DNA from: Desulfovibrio sp. An276
Lineage (GTDB): Bacteria; Desulfobacterota; Desulfovibrionia; Desulfovibrionales; Desulfovibrionaceae
Reading direction: 5' to 3'
Assembly (NCBI RefSeq): GCF_002159665.1
Contig: NZ_NFJC01000001.1
Location: 1 to 64,000 of the forward strand
Length of the DNA stretch: 64,000 bases
Shown: piece after piece, positions 49,741 to 58,795 of the stretch
Numbering within the stretch: the stretch's first letter is position 1
Layout of the letters: each line of letters begins with the position of its first letter
Made by a program: the position numbers and the translations under genes
The notes under the pieces: generated by a model
What the model saw: only the letters and a program-made list of their open reading frames with translations
Database searches by the model: none
What the model was told of the DNA's origin: nothing

Positions 49741-51794
49741 GTGAACAGACAAGCAAAGCGCGAGGCACCCGCTACCAGGGCATACGCGGAGCCTCGTCTG
49801 CTGCAAGACTAAACAAGTTTGCGGGGCAGGGCCTGCAAAGGCCAAGCCTTGTCCTGCCCCCCAAAAAGGACGAGGAAGCAGGAATCAGCCCTGCCCCAAA
49901 CCAGGACAGGTTTGCTGCGCCAAGGGAACAGGAAGGCGCACTCCTCGTCCCCTCGCTGACCGAAAAGGAGCAGACTGCAAGCCCCTCCGAAGAGCCCCTG
50001 GGACAAGGCGGAAGTGCCGTGCCTGTTGCCAACATCTTTGCCGCTGCGGAGAGGATGGAAAAGGGTCCTCTTCCTGCAACCCCTGCCCAAAGTGCCCCGC
50101 CTGCGCAGCCACCGCTCTCCCTCGAACAGGCCAGGGCCCAGGCCTATGCCCAGCACCTTCCCACAAGGCGTCCCTTAAATGCGCCTTCTGCCCCAGGCCA
50201 AGGTACCCCTCAAAAAAAGGATATTGCCGCGGAATCTTCCAATGTCCGGGGCTTTCTCTCCTTCCTCCTCTCCCTGGTGCACAAGAGCAAAAACGAACAG
50301 ACCCCGGATCGATCCCTGGCAAGCCTTGTGGGCGACCTTGTGAAGGGAAAGCGCCAGCAGGGACAGGGGGCGCGCAGCACGACCATGCAGGGACAGGGGC
50401 TTTTCTCTGCCCTCGACGCCCCCTTGCAGGGACTGACCCCGGACGACATAGAGTACGCGGGTGACGTGGACGCAGCCCTTAGCCGCAGGCCAAAGGTCGG
50501 CGCGCGCTTTATCTCCACTGTCACCATCGTCTTCTTTGCCATTTTGCTTGTCTGGGCTGGTTTTTCCAAAATCGACGAGGTCACCCATTCCGAAGGCAGC
50601 GTGGTAGGCTCGCAAAGCACCCAGACCATATCCAACCTCGAGGGCGGTATATTGCGCGCCATGCTTGTTCGCGACGGCTCCACTGTGCAAAAAGGCGATG
50701 TCATTGCCCAGATAGACAATGAAATGGCAGCCTCCTCCTACAGGGACGCCATGCAGCGCAGCATGGACAACGTCTTTGCCCTCATACGCCTTGAGGCTGA
50801 ACTCAAAGGGGAGGAGCCCGTCTTCCCACAGGACCTCTACGCCTGGGCTGCGGACTACTTTGGCACAAGGCCCGATGCATCCATCATGCAGCAGGCCCAG
50901 CAGATTGTGCGCGACCAGAAGAGCCTTTGGACATCGCGCAAGGAACGCTTTGAAGTGGACAGAGAGGTTTTGAACAACCAGCTCATCCAGCGTGACCGCG
51001 AGATCCAGGAGCAGACAACGCACAGGGAGCAGCTTCAGCAAAGCCTGAGTCTTGCCAAACAGCAGCGCGACGCTGCCGAACAGCTCGTGCGCAGGAACAA
51101 TTTCTCGCGGCTGGAGTTTTTGAACATGGAATCGCGTGTGGTCGAACTGCAGGGCCAGATCGATATGCTCGGCGCCTCCATTTCTAGGGCCCAGGCTGCA
51201 GCTGCCGAGGCCAGGCATCGCATCGAATCCCACGTGGCAGAGTTCCGCAACACCATCACCGAAGAAATCAACAAGCGGCGCGTGGAGCTCACCACCCTGC
51301 AGGAAACCCTGGCCGCAGGCGGCGATCGCGTGACCAGAACGGATGTGCGCTCCCCTGTGCGCGGCATAGTGAAGCAGATCTACATCAACACCATTGGCGG
51401 TGTTATCAAGCCCGGCGAGCCCATACTGGACATCGTGCCCCTGGACGACACCCTCCTTGTGGAAGCCAGGGTCCGCCCCCAGGACGTGGCCTTTTTGAGG
51501 CCAGGCCAGAATGTCATGATCAAGGTCACTGCCTACGACTTTTCCATCTACGGCGGCCTCGAGGGCAAGCTCGAACAGATCAGTGCCGACACCATCGAGG
51601 GCAAGCAGGGCGAGTTCTACTACCTTGCCAAGATACGGACCTCCAGAACCTATCTGGAGCACAACAACGAGATCCTGCCCATCATTCCGGGCATGATCGT
51701 GCAGGCGGACATTCTCACAGGCAAGAAAACCATCCTGCAGTATCTCATGAAGCCCATTCTCAAGGCCAAGCAAAACGCCCTCACGGAACGCTAG
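49737..51794 (+). CDS. Type I secretion membrane fusion protein (HlyD/LapC-type) with long N-terminal extension
   Basis: 685 aa; standard members are about 400-470. The first 258 residues are Ala/Pro/Gln-rich, largely low complexity and presumably cytosolic. One membrane segment (259-276, ISTVTIVFFAILLVWAGF) follows. Then comes the periplasmic HlyD architecture: SEGSVVGSQSTQTISNLEGG, a long coiled coil (about 390-530), and a lipoyl/beta-barrel part with VRSPVRGIVKQIYINTIGGV, PGEPILDIVPLDDTLLVEA and the C-terminal barrel. It bridges the ABC exporter to an outer-membrane channel. The next gene starts 2 bp after the stop. Confidence 0.88.
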   Translation: MSEQTSKARGTRYQGIRGASSAARLNKFAGQGLQRPSLVLPPKKDEEAGISPAPNQDRFAAPREQEGALLVPSLTEKEQTASPSEEPLGQGGSAVPVANIFAAAERMEKGPLPATPAQSAPPAQPPLSLEQARAQAYAQHLPTRRPLNAPSAPGQGTPQKKDIAAESSNVRGFLSFLLSLVHKSKNEQTPDRSLASLVGDLVKGKRQQGQGARSTTMQGQGLFSALDAPLQGLTPDDIEYAGDVDAALSRRPKVGARFISTVTIVFFAILLVWAGFSKIDEVTHSEGSVVGSQSTQTISNLEGGILRAMLVRDGSTVQKGDVIAQIDNEMAASSYRDAMQRSMDNVFALIRLEAELKGEEPVFPQDLYAWAADYFGTRPDASIMQQAQQIVRDQKSLWTSRKERFEVDREVLNNQLIQRDREIQEQTTHREQLQQSLSLAKQQRDAAEQLVRRNNFSRLEFLNMESRVVELQGQIDMLGASISRAQAAAAEARHRIESHVAEFRNTITEEINKRRVELTTLQETLAAGGDRVTRTDVRSPVRGIVKQIYINTIGGVIKPGEPILDIVPLDDTLLVEARVRPQDVAFLRPGQNVMIKVTAYDFSIYGGLEGKLEQISADTIEGKQGEFYYLAKIRTSRTYLEHNNEILPIIPGMIVQADILTGKKTILQYLMKPILKAKQNALTER

Positions 51795-51796
51795 AT

Positions 51797-53848
51797 ATGA
51801 TCACATTCAAGGGAAAATCCGGACTTCTCCTTGCGGCATCATTTGTCCTCGCCTGCCTTCTGGCGCTCTGGGGTCTTGTTTCTCTCTGGGAGGACAGCAA
51901 CAGGGGAAGCACCCTCTACCTGACCCGGGTCATAGGCGAGCTCGAAAAGAGCCAGGACACCATGGAGAGGGTCTGGGTCAGGGATTTTGCCCAGTCCCTG
52001 CGTGTCCTTGCGGACAACAGCACCTTCTCGACCTTCACAAGCAGGGTGAGCGGCATGGGACTTGGCAGAGACGTGCTCTTTTCGCTCACAGGCAGGAGCG
52101 AGGAACAAAAATCCATGCTGGCCCTGCTCGCGCAAAGGCGCAGCGCAGAGGAAATGGAAAGGCTGCGCTCCTTTGCCGCGGACGCAGATGCCATGCGCAC
52201 ACAGCTTCGCGAACTGGCAGACCGCTACAACTTCATGGCAGCCTACCTCTTCTCCGTGGAGGGCATGCCCTGTCTTGGTACCACCACCTTTCCTGCCAGA
52301 TTCCTCGATATTTCCAAGACCATTGTGCCTGGCATGCAGGGCAGCGCCAACCCGGCCCTCTCGCTGCCCGCCTACGTGAGCGAGGACAAGCTGTGCGTGG
52401 ACATAGCCGTCCCCATGGTGCTCACGGACAAGCGTAATGTGCTGACCTACAATGTGGGCATCCTGGTCGTGACCATTGACCTTGGCGACGCCATGGACAG
52501 GGTACAGGCCGCCTTGAGCGAGAAAAGCAGCGTGCGCACCGCAGTCCTTGAACTGCAGCCAGACGAAAGCCTTGTGGCACTCTCGCGCACGGGCACGCAA
52601 AAGGTCACCCTGAAAGAACTTGCCGCCACCGAAAGCGGCATAGCCTTCGGCCTCTACCGCATCCCGGGGCTTGGAAGCTCTGTCTACAGTGTGGGAAAAC
52701 GCTTTTTGACCACTCAGCTCTTCCTTGTCTCTGCCCTGCCGGAACAGGCTGCGGAACTTGCGGCCCCCAATGCCCAAAGGACAGGTCTTGTGGCAACCTG
52801 CCTTAAGGCCGTAGTCCTGCTCCTTGCCCTGTTCCTCTTCTGGCTTTTTGTCTTCAGGCAGCGCGAACGGGAGATAACAGAGAAAACAAGGAGCGAGGCA
52901 GCAAGAACGCTTCAGCAAGGTCAGGTCCTGCAGGCCGTGGACAGTGGCATGAACCTTGCCATGGTGTGCACGGACTTTGACAGGAACATCCTTCTTGCCA
53001 ACACAAGCTTTGCACACCTTGCGGGCAGGGAGGAGACGGGGAGCCTTGCCCATCTTACCACCAACGATCTTCCCCAGGATCTCTCCGCGGATATTGCGCA
53101 AAGGACAGCCCTCATCTGGGAAACGCCCAGGGCCATGGAAGGCGAGACAAGACTCTGCGAGAAGGGCGTGTGGCGCAGCTTTCAGGTGCTGGCAACGCCC
53201 TACATCGATGAGGACGGCTTTCTTGCTGGCGTCATCCTTGTCTACAGGGACATGAGCAACCGCCTTGCCCTGAGAGAGAGATGCGAACTCATGGTCGAGC
53301 AAAATGCCGCTGCACTGCACAAGATTGCCGGCATTCTGGATCCCCACGCTGGCAAGATTGCCACATTGGTTGCGGACATAGCCCAGATTGTTGCCGAACT
53401 GGACAACGACAAAAGCAAAAAGACAGCACAGATCCTCTCCCTTGCAGGCAGGCTCTTCCTGTTCGGCAATGCCACGCGCAAGAGCAATCAGATTCTGTTG
53501 GGCACAGGGGACACAAGCCGCAGGGTAGCCATCTCCCTGGCAGGTCTTGACTTTGCCGGTCTGCCCGTGCAGGAAACCGTTTCCGACATGTACGAGCGTC
53601 TGGACGGGTCGGGCTTTCCGCGCCACCTGAAGGGCGAGGAAATTTCCAAACCAGCGCGCTACCTCGGCATAGCAGAGGAAGTGTGCACCATCATGCATCC
53701 CAGGGAAGGAGCCTTCCCCGAAGATTGGGAAAAGGCCCTTGCCCCCATTCTGGACACAAAACGTTTCGACCCTGCGGCTTCAAGGCTCTTCCACTATCTC
53801 AAGAGCCCCCAGGGTCAGAAAATCCTTCTGCGCCTGCGCAGAAAGTAG
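51797..53848 (+). CDS. Membrane sensor protein: extracytoplasmic sensor, PAS domain, degenerate HD-GYP
   Basis: 683 aa. N-terminal membrane segment (about 9-28, LLLAASFVLACLLALWGLVS), a periplasmic Cache-like region (about 35-325), a second membrane segment (about 333-355) and a cytosolic PAS-like domain (about 375-490, VLQAVDSGMNLAMVCTDFDRNILLANTSF, ending near VILVYRDMSNR). The last 180 residues resemble HD-GYP: YERLDGSGFPRHLKGEEISKPARYLGIAEEV matches the GYP half, but the HHER His pair is YER here and no HD metal motif is seen earlier. A c-di-GMP phosphodiesterase activity is therefore unlikely; a binding or signalling role is inferred. It is tightly linked to the exporter genes, recalling LapD beside LapBC in position but not in domain composition. 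Confidence 0.7.
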   Translation: MITFKGKSGLLLAASFVLACLLALWGLVSLWEDSNRGSTLYLTRVIGELEKSQDTMERVWVRDFAQSLRVLADNSTFSTFTSRVSGMGLGRDVLFSLTGRSEEQKSMLALLAQRRSAEEMERLRSFAADADAMRTQLRELADRYNFMAAYLFSVEGMPCLGTTTFPARFLDISKTIVPGMQGSANPALSLPAYVSEDKLCVDIAVPMVLTDKRNVLTYNVGILVVTIDLGDAMDRVQAALSEKSSVRTAVLELQPDESLVALSRTGTQKVTLKELAATESGIAFGLYRIPGLGSSVYSVGKRFLTTQLFLVSALPEQAAELAAPNAQRTGLVATCLKAVVLLLALFLFWLFVFRQREREITEKTRSEAARTLQQGQVLQAVDSGMNLAMVCTDFDRNILLANTSFAHLAGREETGSLAHLTTNDLPQDLSADIAQRTALIWETPRAMEGETRLCEKGVWRSFQVLATPYIDEDGFLAGVILVYRDMSNRLALRERCELMVEQNAAALHKIAGILDPHAGKIATLVADIAQIVAELDNDKSKKTAQILSLAGRLFLFGNATRKSNQILLGTGDTSRRVAISLAGLDFAGLPVQETVSDMYERLDGSGFPRHLKGEEISKPARYLGIAEEVCTIMHPREGAFPEDWEKALAPILDTKRFDPAASRLFHYLKSPQGQKILLRLRRK

Positions 53849-53906
53849 ACCCCGCAAACAAAAATCCCTCCCCCCTGTCCCCAGGGGTGCACATCAAGGA
53901 ATATTC

Positions 53907-54911
53907 ATGCAAGCACCAGTCTGGCTGCCTGTCTGGCAGGCTGCAGCCTCACTTTTGTCCGTCGCAACCGAGGCGGCGGTAGTTCTGCCCTTCATGGCTG
54001 CTCTCTGCCTCTTTCTCGGGCGCAGACGCCTGCGCTCTGCCATGGCAGGGTGCGGCGAGCTCTTTGTAACCATTGCCCTTGTCACTGCCATCTTCGGCCT
54101 CATTGACATCGCTGGCCACGGCTACGTCTCCTTACGTGCCCTGCCAGCAGCCATGCCGCAGCTTGTCCCCTCCCCCTTCGAGTTCACTTCCCTTCCCTGG
54201 CGCTCCACAATCACAAGCTTTGCAGCCTGGAGCTGCGGCATTCTCCTTCTTCTTGTCGCGCGCAGAGTGGCACGTCCCTTCTTTCAGACAGCCCTTGTGG
54301 ACATGGATGAGGATTCTGCGAAAAAAATCGACAAGTGGGCAGTCTGGGCAGGACTGTTCGCGTTTGCGGCCTGCGTCTGCTTCTTTGCCACCCTTGTCCT
54401 GCGCAACTGGCCCTTCCTTGGCCTCCCCTACCAGATGACCAGGGAGGCAGCCATCTCCATCCTTTTGCAAAACGCCTGGCGCGAGTCGTGCGCAGCCCTC
54501 ATGCCTGCCGGCGGCCTTGCCGTTCTGGCTCTCTTCTTGCGGTTGCCAGGGCTCTCGGCCTCGGAACGGAACAGGGAAAGGGAGATGAAGTCCAGGGAAG
54601 TCATTCCCGGCACGGCAGAGGAAATCCGCCCCTTGAGCGACAAGGAAGTGGCCGAACTGCGCATGGCCCTGGCCTTTGCTCTGGCTGGCGCAACCTTCCA
54701 GCTTCTGGACGCAGGCTTTGTGGCCTTTTCCTCTGCAGCCCAGATGGGCTTTGGCGGCTACTCGGCCCTGCTCCGCTTCGGGCCCTTTCTCGTGACAGCA
54801 GGATCCCTTGTCTGCTGGGCCTTCCTTTTTGCCAAACCGACCAGAACCAAATTCCTCCTGGCTCTCTTGCCTGTCCTGCTCATCCTCTTGCGGGCTGTAG
54901 CAGGCTTCTAG
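53907..54911 (+). CDS. Multi-pass membrane protein, unknown function
   Basis: 334 aa from ATG 53907 (AAGGA upstream), with about seven or eight hydrophobic segments, for example AAVVLPFMAALCLFLG, ELFVTIALVTAIFGLIDIAG, SCGILLLLVARRVA, WAVWAGLFAFAACVCFFATLVL and a C-terminal FLLALLPVLLILLRAVAGF. A charged cytosolic loop (about 235-265, with repeated Arg/Glu) interrupts it. I do not recognise the family. It follows the sensor gene by 58 bp and ends the operon at a strong terminator; an accessory or sensory role in the secretion operon is inferred only from position. Confidence 0.65.
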   Translation: MQAPVWLPVWQAAASLLSVATEAAVVLPFMAALCLFLGRRRLRSAMAGCGELFVTIALVTAIFGLIDIAGHGYVSLRALPAAMPQLVPSPFEFTSLPWRSTITSFAAWSCGILLLLVARRVARPFFQTALVDMDEDSAKKIDKWAVWAGLFAFAACVCFFATLVLRNWPFLGLPYQMTREAAISILLQNAWRESCAALMPAGGLAVLALFLRLPGLSASERNREREMKSREVIPGTAEEIRPLSDKEVAELRMALAFALAGATFQLLDAGFVAFSSAAQMGFGGYSALLRFGPFLVTAGSLVCWAFLFAKPTRTKFLLALLPVLLILLRAVAGF

Positions 54912-54934
54912 CCAAGGGCTTTGCCACACAATGA

Positions 54935-54974
54935 AAAATCGGGCGGCTCCTCTTTTGAGGATCCGCCCGATTTT
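54935..54974. terminator. Bidirectional terminator between the secretion operon and ilvA
   Basis: AAAATCGGGCGG (54935-54946) pairs with CCGCCCGATTTT (54963-54974), with an inner TCCTC/GAGGA stem and a TTTT loop. Convergent genes end on either side. Confidence 0.92.
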
Positions 54975-54996
54975 CCATGTCCAATGTATGTAGGCT

Positions 54997-56538
54997 CTAC
55001 TTTTCGCCGTCGTGCCAGCCAAGGAAGATGCGGTAGGCATCGTTGTCCGTCTCGTTGACGTAGGGGTAGCCCATGAGGTGCACGCGCTCAAGGAAGGCTG
55101 CAAACTTGTCTTCCTTGTCTTTCGGCACATCTATGCCCACCAGCACGCGGCCAAAGTCCGCGCCGTGGTAGCGGTACTGGAAGAGGGTGATGTTGAAGTC
55201 CATGTGCATGGCATCGATGAAGTTCAAAAGCGCGCCAGGGTGTTCCGGGAAGACAAAGCGGTAGAGCTTTTCGTTCTTGATGTTGGGCGCATTGCCGCCC
55301 ACAAGGTGGCGTATGTGCAGCTTCGCAAGCTCGTTGTTGCTCAAATCCATGATGCCGAAGCCGGCCTTTCTCAAATCATCCAGCACTGTCTCCTTGGCGT
55401 CTGCGCTGCCAAGGGAAAGGCCGAGAAGCACGTGTCCGCGTACAGGATCCGAGAAACGGGTACAGACTTCGGTAATGTTGCGCTTGCCAATGCAGTGGAT
55501 GAGGGTCCTGAAGGAGCCTATCTTTTCGGGAATGTCCACGGCAATAAGGGCTTCGCTGGCCGAACCGATGGCTGCGCGATCCGTCACGTAGCCAAGGCGG
55601 TCGAAATTCATGTTTGCGCCACTCACTATGGCCACAAGGCGTGCCCCGTGCAGGTTGTGCTCCTTCGCGTAGGCCTTGAGGCCAGCCAGGGACAAGGCTC
55701 CCGCAGGCTCTGCCACTGCACGTGTGTCCTCGAAGATGTCCTGGATGGCGGAACAGATGGCGTCCGTGTCCACAAGAACAATGTCATCCAGGCAGTCGCG
55801 GCACAGCTCGAAGGTCTTCTGGCCCACCAGCTTCACTGCGACACCGTCCGCAAAAAGCCCCACCTCGCGCATCTCCACAGGCCTTCCGGCTGCAATGGAG
55901 CGACGCATGTCGTCGCTGTCCACAGGCTCAACGCCAATGACCTTGACCTCCGGGCGCAGCTGCTTGATGTAGACGCTGACGCCAGCGGCCAGGCCGCCGC
56001 CACCAATGGGCACGAAGACAGCGTCCAGGGGGCCGGGATTCTGGCGCAAAATTTCCATGGCAATGGTGCCCTGGCCGGCAATGACTTCCTCGTCGTCAAA
56101 GGGAGGAATGAAGACTGCTCCTGTTTCCTCTATGAGCTCCCTGGTCTTTTGGGCGCAGTCACTGAAGGATTCGCCAGAGAGGACCACCTTGCCGCCGAGG
56201 CGTTCCACTGCGTGGACCTTGATGGCAGGGCTTGTTTCAGGCATGACAATGGTGGCCTCGCAGCCAAGGTGCCTTGCGGAAAGGGCAACGCCCTGGGCGT
56301 GGTTTCCGGCCGAGGCAGCAATGACACCACGCTTGAGCTCATCACTGGAGAGCTGCGCCATCTTGTTGTAGGCGCCGCGCAGCTTGAAGGAAAAGACGGG
56401 CTGGGTGTCCTCGCGCTTCAGCAAAACAGTGTTGCCCAGACGTTTTGACAGGGTTTCGGCCTTGTCGAGAGGTGTTTCGCTGGCCACGTCATAGACGCGA
56501 CTAAGCAGAATCTTTTTGAGGTAGTCGTTCATCCCCAT
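54997..56538 (-). CDS. ilvA: Threonine ammonia-lyase, biosynthetic (two ACT-like domains)
   Basis: 513 aa PLP enzyme making 2-oxobutanoate for isoleucine synthesis. PLP lysine Lys52 in FSFKLRGAYNKM; the glycine loop is VPIGGGGLAAG. The C-terminal 180 residues hold two ACT-like regulatory repeats (FRTLIHCIGKRNITEV..., YRFVFPEHPGALLNFIDAM), so isoleucine feedback control is expected. ATG 56538 follows GGAG with 8-base spacing; ATG 56532 is an alternative. Confidence 0.95.
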   Translation of the reverse strand: MGMNDYLKKILLSRVYDVASETPLDKAETLSKRLGNTVLLKREDTQPVFSFKLRGAYNKMAQLSSDELKRGVIAASAGNHAQGVALSARHLGCEATIVMPETSPAIKVHAVERLGGKVVLSGESFSDCAQKTRELIEETGAVFIPPFDDEEVIAGQGTIAMEILRQNPGPLDAVFVPIGGGGLAAGVSVYIKQLRPEVKVIGVEPVDSDDMRRSIAAGRPVEMREVGLFADGVAVKLVGQKTFELCRDCLDDIVLVDTDAICSAIQDIFEDTRAVAEPAGALSLAGLKAYAKEHNLHGARLVAIVSGANMNFDRLGYVTDRAAIGSASEALIAVDIPEKIGSFRTLIHCIGKRNITEVCTRFSDPVRGHVLLGLSLGSADAKETVLDDLRKAGFGIMDLSNNELAKLHIRHLVGGNAPNIKNEKLYRFVFPEHPGALLNFIDAMHMDFNITLFQYRYHGADFGRVLVGIDVPKDKEDKFAAFLERVHLMGYPYVNETDNDAYRIFLGWHDGEK

Positions 56539-56685
56539 ACGAAAATCTCCACTTGTCCGGACCCTGGGTACGGACATGGTTTGCAAGTGCAGCACTAATG
56601 AGGGGAATTTTCTAGCCCTATCTTGCGCAAAGCACAATACACGCCAAGGGGATGGTCGCGGGATTTTTGCACCTTTCGCACATGC

Positions 56686-58461
56686 TCAGGCCTGCTCCCT
56701 TTTCTCCAGCTGGATACCAGCCTGCCATTGGGCGCTCGCGGGCTCGTCCGGCATCACAATGCCATAGTACGACTTGTAGAGCTGCTGGGCCTGGTTATCG
56801 CCTATGAGATAGATGACGTCGTCTCTTTTCAGCTCGAAGTCCGCAGGAGGATTGATGCAGGAGGAGCCGTCCCTGCAGTGTACGGCAAGGACAGAGCAGT
56901 GCGTGTTGTTGCGTATGCCGCTGGTCTTGAGCGTCTTTCCAGCCAAAATGTCCGTAATTTTCGAGCGGAAAACGGCAAGGCGCTCGTTGAGCATGAGCAC
57001 GCGATTTGGCGAGAGCAGGTTAATCACAGTGGCGGAGATGAGTGAGGCCAGCGAGAGCACAAGGTCAGCTCCTGCAAGGTGCAGGCCGTTGACATTCTTG
57101 TCCAGGGAAGCCCGGCTGATGATCTGAGCATCCGGCCTCAGGCTCCTGCAGTAGATGGTCAGGTATATGTTGGCGTCGTCGTCGTGGGTGGTGACAATGA
57201 TGGAGGGAGTGGTCCTGATGCCTGCCCGCTCCATGAAGGAGAGATCCGAGGCTTCGCCGCAGACAACGGGAATTTCCCCGCAGTCTATGTCCTTCTTGCG
57301 GTCTACGATAATGGCGTTGATGCCGCGCCGCGCAAGGCTTCTGGCCACAGCTACACCGACCCGGCCTCCGCCAATGATGATGGTTGGGGGCTGTTTGGCC
57401 GCGGTTTCCTCGACAGGCGTGCTCAGCATGCGGTTGAAGGCGTTTACTTCCTCGGCCGTGCCTGCCACCATGAGCACCGTGGAATTGCCAAAAATCGTAT
57501 CCGGCCTTGGCAGGCTGAAAACACCCCTGGTCCAGACGCCCACGACGCTCACGCCAGCGTCCTCGCGGATACGGCTCTGCCACAGGGTCTTGCCTGCCAG
57601 GGGAGTACGCATGACAGGGGCCTCGGCCAGGACCAGGCGGCCGAAATGGCCGAGAATGCTCACTCTGCGACTCGGATGGATGACGCGCCTTGCCAAAGCC
57701 TCGCCAAGAAGGCTGTAGAAATGGAAGCAGTGGGAACAGCCTGCCATACGCAGTATGTCCCTGGCCTCGAGCTTTTCCACACCAGCGACTATGTTGAGGT
57801 CAGGCGTTGCCTCGTGGGCCGAAAAAACAATGTTCGCACTACGTATGTCCGAATCCATGACTACCAGGGCTGCTGCCCTGTCGGCCTGCAGCCTGCGGTA
57901 GGTTTCCTTGTCATCGTATTCGCCAAGAACAGCATTGAGGCCACGGCCCATGAGCTGCAGGGCGACCTGCATGTCGCCGCACAAGAGAAAAGCCTGCATG
58001 TCGTAGCGGGCAAGAGATTCGGCAAGGTTCAGGGCTATGGGATTTGTGCCGGCTATAAGGACGTGTCCGGTTGTTGTCTGCGGCAACGATCTTGGCACCA
58101 TTTCCTTTTTCTGCTTCTCCATCCAGGGAATGTAAAAGTGCTGCAGAAAGGTAAAGGGCAAGAGAATGAGGAAAAAGATGATGCCGGAAACAAGAACAAC
58201 AGTGGAAAAGATTTTTCCCAGGTCCGAAGTAAAGGTGATGTCGCCAAAGCCCAGGGTGGACATAACCGTAAAGGTCCAGTAAAACCCGGTAAAAAACGAG
58301 TATTCCCTCCCCTCGTAGAGCATCAGCCAGTGAAAGAGGAGAGAAAAGATGACAATTTCGGCAACAAGAACCAGCATGAAGCGGACACAGACGCGCCTGT
58401 GACTTTGCGTCCTTTCCGGCTGGATCAGATGGACGAGAAATGAAACCAGGTATTTGAACAC
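56686..58461 (-). CDS. Potassium channel protein with pore and tandem RCK (TrkA-N/TrkA-C) domains
   Basis: 591 aa. Two membrane helices (about 27-49 and 85-110) flank a pore loop with selectivity filter TLGFGD (69-74) where TVGYGD is usual. Then a first Rossmann RCK domain (GHVLIAGTNPIALNLAESLARY), a second (TIIIGGGRVGVAVARSLARRGINAIIVDRKKD) and a C-terminal TrkA-C-like part (DFELKRDDVIYLIG). The start is GTG 58461. RCK domains gate the pore by nucleotide or ion binding. It is alone on this strand between ilvA and divergent proA. Confidence 0.85.
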   Translation of the reverse strand: MFKYLVSFLVHLIQPERTQSHRRVCVRFMLVLVAEIVIFSLLFHWLMLYEGREYSFFTGFYWTFTVMSTLGFGDITFTSDLGKIFSTVVLVSGIIFFLILLPFTFLQHFYIPWMEKQKKEMVPRSLPQTTTGHVLIAGTNPIALNLAESLARYDMQAFLLCGDMQVALQLMGRGLNAVLGEYDDKETYRRLQADRAAALVVMDSDIRSANIVFSAHEATPDLNIVAGVEKLEARDILRMAGCSHCFHFYSLLGEALARRVIHPSRRVSILGHFGRLVLAEAPVMRTPLAGKTLWQSRIREDAGVSVVGVWTRGVFSLPRPDTIFGNSTVLMVAGTAEEVNAFNRMLSTPVEETAAKQPPTIIIGGGRVGVAVARSLARRGINAIIVDRKKDIDCGEIPVVCGEASDLSFMERAGIRTTPSIIVTTHDDDANIYLTIYCRSLRPDAQIISRASLDKNVNGLHLAGADLVLSLASLISATVINLLSPNRVLMLNERLAVFRSKITDILAGKTLKTSGIRNNTHCSVLAVHCRDGSSCINPPADFELKRDDVIYLIGDNQAQQLYKSYYGIVMPDEPASAQWQAGIQLEKREQA

Positions 58462-58795
58462 GTTGTTGCCCCTGAAGCAGAAAGCCTGCCTGCAGCCAAG
58501 GTTGCGGCGTTTGGATTGGTGCCCCGCACACGCAGGGCCCGTTTCATTGTAGACCCGCTTGCACCCTTTTTCCAGCTCCCGGAAAAATATTTGCTAACCG
58601 TCTTGAATATCAGATTATTTTTACAAATAGCGAACACTTCCGGAATTTGGGTTCTCCCTCTGGACAAAGCCTGCGGAAAAGGGCAACCTGCCTGAGATTG
58701 CCGAGAAAATGCCGGGAAAGGATTTTGCTCCTGCGGCAAGAGGCTTGGCATAGCCCTAAACAAAAACTCTCAACGCCTCGCATTTTGGGGGAGTC
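58462..58795. other. Divergent intergenic region between the potassium channel gene and proA
   Basis: 334 bp without a gene. An AT-rich core lies around 58590-58640 (TTGAATATCAGATTATTTTT), the probable site of the divergent promoters, but no consensus pair was secured. Confidence 0.45.

Noticed and set aside
51797-53848. LapD or diguanylate cyclase next to the exporter
   Set aside because: No GGDEF or EAL motif is present; the cytosolic part is PAS-like followed by an HD-GYP remnant.
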